A program made the position numbers and the translations under genes. A DNA stretch of 64,000 nt from Streptomyces orinoci. Lineage in GTDB: Bacteria > Actinomycetota > Actinomycetes > Streptomycetales > Streptomycetaceae. The notes under the pieces are model-generated. The model did not search any database and was not told the origin of the DNA. It saw only the letters and a program-made list of their open reading frames with translations. Positions 37,078 through 45,435 of the stretch are shown here, piece after piece. How positions within the stretch are numbered: the first letter of the stretch is position 1; every line of letters starts with the position of its first letter. The stretch spans positions 141,001 through 205,000 of the forward strand of contig NZ_PHNC01000004.1 of NCBI RefSeq assembly GCF_003121295.1, written 5' to 3'.

Positions 37078-38478
37078 TCAGACGCCCTTGCTGACCGAGC
37101 TCATATGGAAGTCCGGGATGCGCAGCATGGGCATGGCCGCCCGGTTGAAGTACTTGCCGCAGTCCCGGGGCACGGTGCGCTCGGTGCGCCCGGCCTCGGT
37201 GGCCCGGGCCAGCAGGCTCACCGGGGACTCGTTGAAGCGGAAGTTATTGACCTCGCCGGCCACCCGGCCGTCGCGCACCAGCAGGACGCCGTCCCTGGTC
37301 AGGCCGGTGACCAGCAGGGTGGCCGGGTCCACCTCGCGGATGTACCAGAGCGAGGTGAGCAGCAGCACGGGGTGGTCATGCCCGCTGGCGGCGATCATCT
37401 CCGCGGTGGAGGCGGTGCCGCCCGCGTCCAGGATCAGGTTGTCGGTGTAGGGGGTGAGCGGCAGACCGGTGGCCTCGGCGGTGTACCGGCTGGTGAGCAG
37501 GTGTTCCAGCACCCCCTCACGGATCCAGTCGGTGGCCGTCAGCGGCAGGCCGCTGTCGAAGACCGAGCGGCCCTCCTCGGAGGCGTGGGTGAGGAGGAAG
37601 GGGGCGCATTGAAGGCCGGGGGCGCCGGGGTCGCTGCGCAGGGTCAGCGGCAGTTCGCAGAGCTTCTCGCCGACCCGGGTGCCGCCGCCGGGGCGGGAGA
37701 AGACGCTGCGGCCCTCGGCGGCGTCCCGGGCCGAGGCCCGCCACTGCTGGTAGACCATCAGATCCGCCACGGCGGTCGGGGGCAGCAGGGTCTCGTACCG
37801 CCCGGCGGGCAGCTCCATCCGGTCGGTGGACCAGGACAGCCGCTCGGCCAGTTCGGCCTCCAGGGCGAGCGGGTCGGCGTCGGTGAAGTCGGCGGTGGCC
37901 CGGGAGAGCCAGGAGGAGCCGCCGGCCGGTGTCTTGGCGTTGAGCTCCACATGGCCGGTGGGCTGGTCATGGCGCAGCCGCAGCCCGGTGGAGGTGGCCA
38001 GATAGCTGGTGACCAGCTGGTGCTGGGCGAAGCCGTAGAGCTGCCGCCCGGCCGAGCGGGCGCGGGCGAAGGACTCGCCCAGGGCCGGGGCGAAGGCGTC
38101 GAAGACGGCCGCGGAGGTCTCGGCGGGCGGCTCGGCGAACTCCGGGGCGGCCGGTATGCCGGTGACCAGCGGCCGGGCGTCCTCGGCCGGACCGGCTGCC
38201 CGGGCCGCGGCTTCGGCGCCATGCACCAGCTCGGCCAGGTCCCCGGTGGTCACCGCGGTGCGGGAGACCACCCCGGAGGCGGTGCCGGTGGCGCCGCGAA
38301 CGGTGGCGATGACGGTGACGGTGCGGTCGCGGGTGAGGCCGTTGGTGGTCAGGGCGTTGCCCGCCCAGCGGAGATTGGCGGTGGAGCGCTCGTCGGTGAT
38401 CACCACACAGCCGTCCGCCCGGGACAGCTCCAGCGCCCGCTCGGTGATCTCCTGAGGGCTTTCCTGACGGGTGCTCAC
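37078..38478 (-). CDS. TldD/PmbA family protein, TldE-like partner
   Basis: A 466-residue member of the TldD/TldE metalloprotease family lacking the HExxxH zinc motif, so it corresponds to the non-catalytic TldE (PmbA) subunit. Family stretches are CVVITDERSTANLRWAGNAL (about 24-43), RLRHDQPTGHVELNAKTPAG and the late LILDAGGTASTAEMI and VRDGRVAGEVNNFRFNESPV (near 415). It overlaps the tldD gene by 4 bases (GTGA), as TldD and TldE work as a heterodimer. TldD/E degrade unfolded peptides and cut the leader of microcin B17, so peptide maturation is a possible job in this strain. Confidence 0.88.
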   Translation of the reverse strand: MSTRQESPQEITERALELSRADGCVVITDERSTANLRWAGNALTTNGLTRDRTVTVIATVRGATGTASGVVSRTAVTTGDLAELVHGAEAAARAAGPAEDARPLVTGIPAAPEFAEPPAETSAAVFDAFAPALGESFARARSAGRQLYGFAQHQLVTSYLATSTGLRLRHDQPTGHVELNAKTPAGGSSWLSRATADFTDADPLALEAELAERLSWSTDRMELPAGRYETLLPPTAVADLMVYQQWRASARDAAEGRSVFSRPGGGTRVGEKLCELPLTLRSDPGAPGLQCAPFLLTHASEEGRSVFDSGLPLTATDWIREGVLEHLLTSRYTAEATGLPLTPYTDNLILDAGGTASTAEMIAASGHDHPVLLLTSLWYIREVDPATLLVTGLTRDGVLLVRDGRVAGEVNNFRFNESPVSLLARATEAGRTERTVPRDCGKYFNRAAMPMLRIPDFHMSSVSKGV

Positions 38479-39998
38479 TTCCCGGCCTCCTCTGCGGTGT
38501 TGAGGACGTTGACCTGCTCGAAGAGGGCGGAGGGGCAGCCATGGGAGACCGCCGCCAGCTGGCCGGGCTGGGCCTTGCCACAGTTGAAGGAGCCGCCCAG
38601 GAGATGGGTCTGCGGTCCACCCACCGCCGTCATCGAGCCCCAGAAGTCTGTGGTGGTCGCCTGGTAGGCGACGTCCCGCAGCTGCCCGGCCAGCCGCCCG
38701 CCGCGGATGCGGTAGGCGCGCTGCTGGGTGAACTGGAAGTTGTAGCGCTGCATATCGATCGACCAGGAGCGGTTGCCGACCAGATAGAGCCCGTCGCTCA
38801 CCGAGGAGATCAGCTCCTCGGTGGACGGCCCGTCCGGCGCCGGCCGCAGCGAGACATTGGCCATCCGCTGGATGGGCATATGGGCGGGGGAGTCGGCGTA
38901 GGAGCAGCCGTTGGAGCGGGTCAGGCCGTGCCGCCGGGCGATCCGGCGGTCCAGCTGGTAGCCGGTGAGGATGCCGCCGGAGACCAGGTCCCAGGACTGG
39001 GCGGCCACCCCCTCGTCGTCATAGCCGATGGTGGCCAGGCCGTGCTCGGTGGTGCGGTCGCCGGTCACATTCATCAGTTCGGACCCGTACTTCAGGGTGC
39101 CCAGCCGGTCGGGGGTGGCGAAGGAGGTGCCGGCGTAGGAGGACTCATAGCCCAGCGCCCGGTCCAGTTCGGTGGCGTGCCCGATGGACTCATGGATGGT
39201 CAGCCAGAGGTTGGAGGGGTCGATGACCAGGTCGTAGCGGCCCGGGCGGACGCTGGGGGCGCGCAGCTTGGCGGCCAGCAGTTCGGGGAGCTCGGCCAGT
39301 TCGGCGTCCCAGTCCCAGCCGGTGCCGGTGAGGTACTCCCAGCCGCGGCCGGTGGGCGGGGCCAGGGTGCGCATGGAGTCGAAGCGACCGGTGACCGGGT
39401 CCACGGCCACCGCGGTGAGCTGCGGATTCAGCCGGATGCGCTGCTGGGTGGTGACGGTGCCCGCGGTGTCCGCGTAGAACTTGTTCTCCCGCACGGTGAC
39501 CAGTGAGGCGTCCACATGGGAGACCTCCCTGGCCGCCAGCAGCCGCTCGCTCCACTGGGCCAGCAGACCGGTCTTCTCCTCCGCCGGAACGGTGAAGGGG
39601 TCGGTCAGATAGGACGAGACCCAGGTGCGGTCGGGGTGGACGGGCTCCTCCGCCAGCTCCACCCGCTCCCCGGCCCCCGAGGCCGCGGTGACCTTGGCCG
39701 CCAGCCTGGCCATCGCCACCGCCTGGGCGGCGACCCGGGCGGCGGCATCCATGGTGAGCACCCCGCCGGCGGCGAAACCCCAGGAGCCGCCGTGCACCAC
39801 CCGGACCGCGTAGCCCAGGTCGGTGGTGTCGGTGGAGCCGGAGGGACGGGCGTCGCGCAGCCGCCAGGAGGCGGTACGTACCCGCTCGAGGCGGAAGTCG
39901 GCGTGCTCGGCGCCCAGGGCACGGGCCCGGGCCAGCGCGGCATCGGCCAGCGGGCGCAGCGGCAGGCCGAGGAACGACGGATCTATGGAACGGTGCAA
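38475..39998 (-). CDS. tldD: TldD family zinc metalloprotease, catalytic subunit
   Basis: A 507-residue peptidase with the family zinc site HESIGHATELDR (HExxxH, about residue 270) and the downstream GTLKYGSELMNVTGDRTTEH and SYADSPAHMPIQRMANVSL regions that supply the third ligand and substrate groove. The first 50 residues (LPLRPLADAALARARALGAE) fit TldD. The TTG at 39998 is preferred because GGGAGG stands just upstream and homologues begin near RSIDPSFLGL; in-frame ATG codons at 40028, 40031 and 40037 lack a binding site. Forms one operon with the TldE-like gene. Confidence 0.9.
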   Translation of the reverse strand: MHRSIDPSFLGLPLRPLADAALARARALGAEHADFRLERVRTASWRLRDARPSGSTDTTDLGYAVRVVHGGSWGFAAGGVLTMDAAARVAAQAVAMARLAAKVTAASGAGERVELAEEPVHPDRTWVSSYLTDPFTVPAEEKTGLLAQWSERLLAAREVSHVDASLVTVRENKFYADTAGTVTTQQRIRLNPQLTAVAVDPVTGRFDSMRTLAPPTGRGWEYLTGTGWDWDAELAELPELLAAKLRAPSVRPGRYDLVIDPSNLWLTIHESIGHATELDRALGYESSYAGTSFATPDRLGTLKYGSELMNVTGDRTTEHGLATIGYDDEGVAAQSWDLVSGGILTGYQLDRRIARRHGLTRSNGCSYADSPAHMPIQRMANVSLRPAPDGPSTEELISSVSDGLYLVGNRSWSIDMQRYNFQFTQQRAYRIRGGRLAGQLRDVAYQATTTDFWGSMTAVGGPQTHLLGGSFNCGKAQPGQLAAVSHGCPSALFEQVNVLNTAEEAGK

Positions 39999-40181
39999 AG
40001 GGACCTCCCAGTGGTCGTCGCCGTGCATCATGCCCATCCGCCGGGCCGGGAGAAGCCGATTCTGTAGAGATCCAACAGTGAGCGTGCGCCGCCGCTGTCG
40101 TGCCCCGGATGTCTCGGAGGTGACCACTACCGATAGTTTCAGGTAGTCCAGCCGCAGAGACAGACAAGGAAGGGTGATCCC

Positions 40182-40886
40182 TTGAGCCGCTCGGTTCTCG
40201 TCACCGGAGGAAACCGGGGCATCGGCCTCGCCATCGCCCGAGCCTTCGCCGAGGCGGGCGACAAGGTCGCCATCACCTACCGGTCGGGGGAGCCGCCCGA
40301 GGGCTTCTTGGCCGTCAAGTGCGACATCACCGACCCCGAGCAGGTCGAGCAGGCCTTCAAGGAGGTCGAGGAGAAGCAGGGCGCCGTCCAGGTGCTGGTG
40401 GCCAACGCCGGGGTCACCCGTGACCAGCTGCTGCTGCGGATGTCCGAAGAGGACTTCACCTCGGTACTGGACACCAACCTCACCGGCACCTTCCGCGTGG
40501 TCAAGCGCGCCTCCAAGGCGATGCTGCGCGCCCGCAAGGGCCGGGTGGTGCTGATCTCCTCCGTGGTGGGTCTGCTGGGCAGCGCGGGCCAGGCCAACTA
40601 CGCGGCCTCCAAGGCCGGTCTGGTCGGTTTCGCCCGCTCGCTCGCCCGTGAGCTGGGCTCCCGCAACATCACCGTCAATGTGGTCGCCCCCGGCTTTGTG
40701 GACACCGATATGACGCGAGTGCTCAGCGACGAGCAGCGCGCCAACATCGTGGCCGGTGTCCCGCTGGGCCGCTACGCGCAGCCCGAGGAGATTGCCGCCT
40801 CGGTCCGCTTCCTCGCCTCCGAAGAGGCCGCATACATCACCGGAGCCGTCATTCCCGTAGACGGCGGATTGGGCATGGGTCACTGA
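40182..40886 (+). CDS. fabG: 3-oxoacyl-ACP reductase FabG
   Basis: A 234-residue NADPH-dependent SDR of type II fatty-acid synthesis. TGGNRGIGLAIARAFAEAGD (about residues 8-27) binds the cofactor, VLVANAGVTRD (about 72-82) is the NAG motif, and the catalytic Ser-Tyr-Lys are in VVLISSVVGLLGSAGQANYA followed by ASKAG. The start is TTG 40182 with AAGGAAGGG upstream. It lies 5 bases before fabI, so the two reductive steps of chain elongation are made from one transcript, as in S. coelicolor SCO1815-SCO1814. Confidence 0.94.
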   Translation: MSRSVLVTGGNRGIGLAIARAFAEAGDKVAITYRSGEPPEGFLAVKCDITDPEQVEQAFKEVEEKQGAVQVLVANAGVTRDQLLLRMSEEDFTSVLDTNLTGTFRVVKRASKAMLRARKGRVVLISSVVGLLGSAGQANYAASKAGLVGFARSLARELGSRNITVNVVAPGFVDTDMTRVLSDEQRANIVAGVPLGRYAQPEEIAASVRFLASEEAAYITGAVIPVDGGLGMGH

Positions 40887-40891
40887 ACGTC

Positions 40892-41653
40892 ATGAGTGGA
40901 ATCCTCGCCGGCAAGCGCATCCTGGTCACCGGCGTCCTCACCGAGGCGTCGATCGCCTTCCAGGCCGCCAAGGTGGCCCAGAACGAGGGCGCCGAGGTCA
41001 TCCTGACCGGCTTCGGCCGGCTCTCCCTGGTGGAGCGCATCGCCAAGCGGCTGCCCAAGCCGGCCCCCGTGATCGAGCTGGACGTCACCAACCAGGAGCA
41101 CCTGGACGGGCTCGCGGACAAGGTGCGCGAGCATGTGGACGGCATCGACGGCATCGTGCACTCCATCGCCTTCGGGCCGCAGGGCGCCTTCAACTTCCTG
41201 GAGGCGACCTGGGAGGACGTCTCCACGGCGGTGCATGTCTCGGCGTACTCCTACAAGTCGCTGACGATGGCGCTGCTGCCGCTGATGTCCGAGGGGTCGT
41301 CGGTGGTGGGCCTGACCTTCGACGCGCAGATCGCCTGGCCCAAGTACGACTGGATGGGCGTGGCCAAGGCGGCCCTGGAGTCCACCAACCGCTACCTGGC
41401 GCGTGACCTGGGCCCCAAGGGCATCCGCTGCAACCTGGTCTCCGCCGGTCCCATCAAGTCGATGGCCGCCAAGTCCATCCCCGGCTTCGAGGAGCTGGCG
41501 GATGTCTGGAACCACCGGGCGCCGATCGGCTGGGACCTGGCGGACCCGGAGCCGGCCGGGCGCGGTGTGGTCGGCCTGCTGTCCGACTTCTTCCCGCGGA
41601 CGACGGGCGAGATTGTGCATGTCGATGGTGGCGTGCACATGATGGGCGCGTAG
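40892..41653 (+). CDS. fabI: Enoyl-ACP reductase FabI/InhA
   Basis: A 253-residue NADH-dependent enoyl-ACP reductase that completes each fatty-acid elongation cycle. It has ILVTGVLTEASIAFQAAKVA (about residues 9-28) typical of InhA/FabI, the catalytic Tyr-Lys in WPKYDWMGVAKAALES (Y-x6-K), the substrate loop SAGPIKSMAAKSIPGFEEL, and the C-terminal DFFPRTTGEIVHVDGGVHMM. This is the expected target family of isoniazid/triclosan-type inhibitors. It is cotranscribed with fabG and followed by a strong terminator. Confidence 0.95.
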   Translation: MSGILAGKRILVTGVLTEASIAFQAAKVAQNEGAEVILTGFGRLSLVERIAKRLPKPAPVIELDVTNQEHLDGLADKVREHVDGIDGIVHSIAFGPQGAFNFLEATWEDVSTAVHVSAYSYKSLTMALLPLMSEGSSVVGLTFDAQIAWPKYDWMGVAKAALESTNRYLARDLGPKGIRCNLVSAGPIKSMAAKSIPGFEELADVWNHRAPIGWDLADPEPAGRGVVGLLSDFFPRTTGEIVHVDGGVHMMGA

Positions 41654-41680
41654 CGCTTGCGCTTGGCGCTTTTGCGCCGA

Positions 41681-41713
41681 GGGGCTGCGGGGCTGTGCCC
41701 TGCGGCCCCTTTT
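41681..41713 (+). terminator. Rho-independent-type terminator after fabI
   Basis: GGGGCTGCGGGG (41681-41692) pairs with CCCTGCGGCCCC (41698-41709) through 12 pairs including two G-U, around a CTGTG loop, and TTTT follows directly. This is one of the few hairpins in the window with a T-run. Confidence 0.85.
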
Positions 41714-41876
41714 GCTTGCGGTGGGCTGCTGGGCCGTTGGTGGCGGACAGTCGCCAACGGCGAAGAACCACCCACCGGAGAGTCCAACCGATTGGACAAC
41801 GGTCACGGGCGGCGCGTGGGTGGGCGGGAGCCCGCCGCAGGCGGAAACGGCGCTGCACCCGCACACTGGTGCCGTG

Positions 41877-42206
41877 GTGATACCGGCCGCGCTGCCCTTC
41901 CGGCGGGCAGCCACCCTGCTCCTGAGCGCCGCACTGGCAACGCCCGGCGCCCCGGCCGCGGCCGCCCCGCCCAAGCCGCTGGAAGCCGAATGCCATGTCC
42001 GGATCCATGGCTCGCACGCCACCGCCGACTGCTACAACGGCAACGCCCAGCCCGACCGCGTCCAGCTGCATCTGCGGTGCGTCCACTGGTGGGACCCGGC
42101 CATGGACACCGCCCCGGTCACCGTGGGCCCGGCCGCCCGCGCGCACCTCGCCCAGCGCTGCTGGTTCCGAATACGCGAGGCCCGGGTGAGCCACGCCCCC
42201 GGCTGA
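41877..42206 (+). CDS. Small secreted protein with four cysteines
   Basis: About 109 residues. A Sec-type signal (FRRAATLLLSAALATPGAPA, cut near AAAA) is followed by a mature part of about 75 residues with cysteines in EAECHV, TADCYNG, LRCVHWW and QRCWF, enough for two disulfides. No enzyme motif. The start is uncertain: two adjacent GTG codons at 41874 and 41877 have no ribosome binding site and the mRNA may be leaderless. It converges with the GntR gene, 17 bases apart. The upstream stretch 41714-41873 contains no gene. Confidence 0.6.
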   Translation: MIPAALPFRRAATLLLSAALATPGAPAAAAPPKPLEAECHVRIHGSHATADCYNGNAQPDRVQLHLRCVHWWDPAMDTAPVTVGPAARAHLAQRCWFRIREARVSHAPG

Positions 42207-42223
42207 CCTGCGCCCCCGCCGGC

Positions 42224-42910
42224 TCAGGCGTCCGCCCCGCCGGCCGCGGGATGGCAGACAAAGGGATGCGAGGCCGCCTCCAGGCCCGCCGCACCCGCGT
42301 CACCCGCCCTGATCGCCGCCACCAGCCGGGCATGATCCGTGAGCCCTTCCGGACGCAGCTCGGTACCGATGCCCTCGCGCAGAAAGCCGCGCACCACGGT
42401 GCCCAGATCCGCGTAGACGGCGGCCAGCACCTCGTTGTGGGCGGCGGTCACCACCGCGGCGTGGAAGGCCGCGTCCGCGTCGATGAAACGGTCCGCCTCC
42501 CCCGAGCGCCAGGCGCGTTCCCGCCGCTCAAGCAGCGTCTCCAACCGGTCCAGGTCCGCCTCGGTGCGGCGGTGTGCCGCCAGGGCCGCCGCCTTGGTCT
42601 CCAGCGCGCTGCGCAGCTCGGCCACCTCCTGAGGATCGGCCTGGGCGAAGCGGCGGTTCATCACCCCGGCCAGCTCGCTGGTGGCCACCACAAAGGTGCC
42701 GGCGCCCTGCCGGATGTCCAGCAGGCCGTTGTGCGCCAGGGCCCGGACCGCCTCGCGGACGGTGTTACGGGCCACTCCCAGCTGTTCGACCAGCTCGGGC
42801 TCGGTGGGGATGCGGGAGCCGACCGGCCACTCACCGGAGGTGATCTGGTTCCGCAGCTGGTCGATCACCTGGCCGGCCAGCGGGGCGCGGCGGGGGGAAC
42901 TCAAAGGCAT
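42224..42910 (-). CDS. GntR/FadR-type transcriptional regulator
   Basis: A 228-residue regulator. The winged helix covers residues about 10-78 (LAGQVIDQLRNQITSGEWPV, EPELVEQLGVARNTVREAVR), and the FCD ligand domain follows with the metal/ligand residues in RFIDADAAFHAAVVTAAHNE (D-x3-H) and a later histidine. It is divergent from an MFS transporter; the 37-base gap must hold both promoters, so control of the transporter and of itself is likely. GGAG lies 5 bases before ATG 42910. Confidence 0.9.
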   Translation of the reverse strand: MPLSSPRRAPLAGQVIDQLRNQITSGEWPVGSRIPTEPELVEQLGVARNTVREAVRALAHNGLLDIRQGAGTFVVATSELAGVMNRRFAQADPQEVAELRSALETKAAALAAHRRTEADLDRLETLLERRERAWRSGEADRFIDADAAFHAAVVTAAHNEVLAAVYADLGTVVRGFLREGIGTELRPEGLTDHARLVAAIRAGDAGAAGLEAASHPFVCHPAAGGADA

Positions 42911-42934
42911 GGCACTCCATTCATCCCATGATTA

Positions 42935-42940
42935 TATGAT
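42935..42940 (+). promoter_or_regulatory. Probable -10 element of the MFS transporter gene
   Basis: TATGAT lies 7 bases before the ATG at 42948, which would make that mRNA leaderless, consistent with the lack of a ribosome binding site. The surrounding CATGATTATATGATCC is the only A/T-rich patch in the divergent region and is the likely binding place of the GntR regulator. No good -35 is seen. Confidence 0.4.
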
Positions 42941-42947
42941 CCGGCTC

Positions 42948-44255
42948 ATGGTGCGCAGGGAAGACGAGTATGTGACCGGCCCCCGGGCCCTCCAGTCCGT
43001 CCCGCCAACTCCCTTGCGGGACGGGCGAGTCGGTGCCTGGTCGCGGCGGACACTGCCGACGGTGTGCCTGGTTCTCGCCGCCTTCAACCTCCGCCCCGCG
43101 GTCACCAGCCTGGGCGCGTTGCTCAAGGAGGCGCGGGAGGGCCTGGGCATGGGCGGCACCCTCGCCGGACTGCTCACCTCCATGCCCGCCCTCTGCTTCG
43201 CCCTGCTGGGTCTGGCCGCGCCCCGGCTGGCCCGCCGCTGGGGACCGGCCACGGTGGTCTGCGCCGGTCTGACGGCCATCGCCGCCGGCCTGGCGCTGCG
43301 CCCGCTGATGCCGGGGATACCCGGGTTCCTGCTGCTGAGCGTCCTGGCCCTGGCCGGGATAGCGCTGGGCAATGTGCTGATGCCGGTGGTGGTCAAGCGC
43401 TGGTTCCCCGACCGGGTGGGCCCGATGACCGGCCTGTACTCCATGGCCGTGGCGGCCGGCGCGGGCGTCGCCTCGGCGGTGACCGTGCCGCTGACCGGCG
43501 CCCTCGGCGGCGGCTGGCGCCTGGGGCTCGGCGCCTGGGCGGTGGTCGCCCTGGCCGCCGCACTGCCCTGGGCGGTGGTCGCCCGGCGGGGGGCCGAGCG
43601 CCCCGGGCCCGCTCCCGCGCGGCACTCCACGGCGCACGATCCCATGGCGCCCGCCCCTGCGCCGGACGCACCCGCCACCCCCATCACCCGCAGCCCCGTC
43701 GCCTGGGCGCTGGCGGTCTTCTTCGGGCTGCAGGCCAGTGGCGCCTATGTGGTGATGGGCTGGATGCCGCAGATCTTCCGGGACGGCGGCGTCCCCGCCT
43801 CCACCGCCGGAGTGCTGGCCGCGCTCACCATGACGGTGGGCGTTCCGCTCTCCCTGGTGCTGCCGCGGATCGCGGTACGGATGCGGCACCAGGGTCCTCT
43901 GGCGGTGGCCCTGGCCGCCTTCGGGCTGGCCGGGTACGCCGGGCTGTGGCTGGCGCCGGCCGCCGGGGCCTGGGCCTGGGCGCTGCTGCTGGGCGTGGCC
44001 AACAGCTCCTTCCCGCTGGCGCTGACCATGATCGGGATGCGGGCCCGCACCGGGGCCGGGGTGGCGAGGCTGTCCGCCTTCGCGCAGAGCGTCGGTTACC
44101 TCCTGTCCATCCCCGGACCGCTGCTGGTGGGCGGCCTCTACCAGCGCACCGGCGGCTGGGGAGCGCCGATCGCGCTGCTGGCCGCCCTGATGGTGCCTCA
44201 GGCGGTGGCCGGGATGCTGGCCGGCCGGGACCGGGCGGTGGAGGACGGGCCGTGA
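42948..44255 (+). CDS. MFS transporter, CynX/NimT type
   Basis: About 435 residues with 12 membrane helices. AAFNLRPAVTSLGALLKEAR (about residues 41-60) with the conserved NLRPA, and GIALGNVLMPVVVKRWFPDR (about 136-155), are signatures of the CynX/NimT (cyanate/2-nitroimidazole) group of the major facilitator family. Helix LYSMAVAAGAGVASAVTVPL and the second-half SPVAWALAVFFGLQASGAYV follow. Substrate unknown. The start could be ATG 42948 (leaderless), ATG 42936 or GTG 42972. A 38-residue membrane peptide gene follows, an association I recall from other Streptomyces. Confidence 0.86.
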   Translation: MVRREDEYVTGPRALQSVPPTPLRDGRVGAWSRRTLPTVCLVLAAFNLRPAVTSLGALLKEAREGLGMGGTLAGLLTSMPALCFALLGLAAPRLARRWGPATVVCAGLTAIAAGLALRPLMPGIPGFLLLSVLALAGIALGNVLMPVVVKRWFPDRVGPMTGLYSMAVAAGAGVASAVTVPLTGALGGGWRLGLGAWAVVALAAALPWAVVARRGAERPGPAPARHSTAHDPMAPAPAPDAPATPITRSPVAWALAVFFGLQASGAYVVMGWMPQIFRDGGVPASTAGVLAALTMTVGVPLSLVLPRIAVRMRHQGPLAVALAAFGLAGYAGLWLAPAAGAWAWALLLGVANSSFPLALTMIGMRARTGAGVARLSAFAQSVGYLLSIPGPLLVGGLYQRTGGWGAPIALLAALMVPQAVAGMLAGRDRAVEDGP

Positions 44256-44303
44256 CGGGGGACCTGCGCACCGGGCCGGGGCGCGGGATGGGACACTGAT
44301 GCC

Positions 44304-44420
44304 ATGCCCGTCCTTGAACCGAATCCGCAGAACGGCCAGAAGACCCTGCTCACCATCCTCGGTGTGATGCTGGGAATCACCGCCGTGATCGCGGTCATCG
44401 CCTCGCTCGCCGCCCGCTGA
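44304..44420 (+). CDS. Single-helix membrane microprotein (SGM_5486 transporter-associated family)
   Basis: A 38-residue protein: a polar N-terminus MPVLEPNPQNGQK, then one hydrophobic helix (TLLTILGVMLGITAVIAVIA) ending SLAAR. Length, motif NPQNGQK and location just after a CynX/NimT MFS gene match the family named SGM_5486 transporter-associated protein. It may stabilise or regulate the transporter in the membrane. It is easily missed in annotation. No good ribosome binding site is seen 5' of the ATG; GGGATGGGAC is nearest. Confidence 0.72.
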   Translation: MPVLEPNPQNGQKTLLTILGVMLGITAVIAVIASLAAR

Positions 44421-44483
44421 ACCCGCCCTCTTCGAGTGCCGGGGTGGGGCTGGCCCCCCATCCCCTAGGGGGCCCACCTCAGG

Positions 44484-44502
44484 GGTAAGTAGGTGGCTTA
44501 CC
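44484..44502. promoter_or_regulatory. Inverted repeat upstream of the small exported protein
   Basis: GGTAAG (44484-44489) and CTTACC (44497-44502) form a perfect 6-base inverted repeat with a 7-base centre, next to the palindrome CCCCTAGGGG (44462-44471). They lie about 100 bases before ATG 44603 in the 182-base gap after the microprotein gene. A regulator site or promoter is likely; no matching regulator gene is adjacent. Confidence 0.35.
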
Positions 44503-44602
44503 GGATATGAGCGGCGGCCCGGTCTCCGTAAGTTCTTGAGTGCACCCCGCACGGCGGCGGTGCCGGTCACCCGGACCACAGGACCGCACGGAGGAGATTC
44601 CC

Positions 44603-44809
44603 ATGCCCGCCGGCACGCACAAGCGCACCCCCGGCACCCAGACCAGGCTGCCGTGGTGGGCCCTGGCGCTGCCCACCGTCGCCTTTGTGGCGCTGTTCAC
44701 CCTGCTGGCCGGTCCCGCTTCGGCAGGCACCCCCTCGGCCCAGGGCGGCGGTTCGCTCGGCCGCGTGGTGGAACTGGTCCAGCACTCCCTCGGTCACCGG
44801 ATACCGTGA
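44603..44809 (+). CDS. Small exported or membrane protein, 68 residues
   Basis: ATG 44603 follows GGAGGAG at a good distance. The product begins with a basic stretch (AGTHKRTPGTQTR), a hydrophobic helix (WWALALPTVAFVALFTLLAG) with a possible cut after PASAG, and a short mature end (GGGSLGRVVELVQHSLGHRI) that could form an amphipathic helix of about 20 residues. It could be a secreted peptide or remain anchored. The phosphatase gene follows 74 bases later. No family recognised. Confidence 0.65.
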   Translation: MPAGTHKRTPGTQTRLPWWALALPTVAFVALFTLLAGPASAGTPSAQGGGSLGRVVELVQHSLGHRIP

Positions 44810-44883
44810 GCGGTACCACCCGGGAAGGGCAAGCCTGTCAACACCCCGCGCCCCGCCGTGGGTTTCATGCGAAGCTGGACGGC

Positions 44884-45402
44884 ATGAGCGCCGAAACGAC
44901 CCGCAGGTTGGTCCTTCTCCGCCACGCCAAGGCCGAATGGTCCGATGGCGACGATCATGAGCGTCCGCTGGCCGAGCGCGGCCGCAAGGACGCCCCGGCC
45001 GCCGGCCGCTGGATCGCCGGCACCGGCATCAATCCGGACCTCGCCCTCTGCTCGACCGCCGTCCGCACCCGGGAGACCTGGAAGCTGGCCGTCCATGAAC
45101 TGCCGCAGCGGCCGCGCACGGTGTACGAGGAGAGGGTGTACGAAGCCTCCCTCGGCGAGCTGATCGCCGTGATCAACGAGGTGCCGGAGGAAGTGAACGA
45201 CCTGCTGCTCATCGGTCACAACCCGGGCATGCACGGGCTGGCCGACGCCCTGGCCGGGGAGGCCGAGGGAGATCTGCTGGCGAGGCTGAACCGCTCGGGT
45301 TTCCCCACCGCCGCGGTGGCGGTGCTCGCCTTCACCGGATCCTGGAAGGCCGTGGAGCTCGGGGCGGGCAAGCTGGTCAACTTCTGGACGCCGCACGAGT
45401 AG
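44884..45402 (+). CDS. SixA-type phosphohistidine phosphatase (histidine phosphatase superfamily)
   Basis: A 172-residue cytoplasmic phosphatase. The catalytic RHG-type motif reads LVLLRHAKAEWSDGDDHERP (Arg-His near residue 14, with RHAK as in SixA), the second arginine is in STAVRTRETWKLA and the second histidine in LLIGHNPGMHGLADALAG. SixA removes phosphate from phosphohistidine of signalling or PTS proteins; Streptomyces members are untested. GTG/ATG choice is clear at ATG 44884. It converges with serB. Confidence 0.88.
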   Translation: MSAETTRRLVLLRHAKAEWSDGDDHERPLAERGRKDAPAAGRWIAGTGINPDLALCSTAVRTRETWKLAVHELPQRPRTVYEERVYEASLGELIAVINEVPEEVNDLLLIGHNPGMHGLADALAGEAEGDLLARLNRSGFPTAAVAVLAFTGSWKAVELGAGKLVNFWTPHE

Positions 45403-45435
45403 CCCCGGCGGGCAGCGCCCTGCCGTGCCGCCGGC

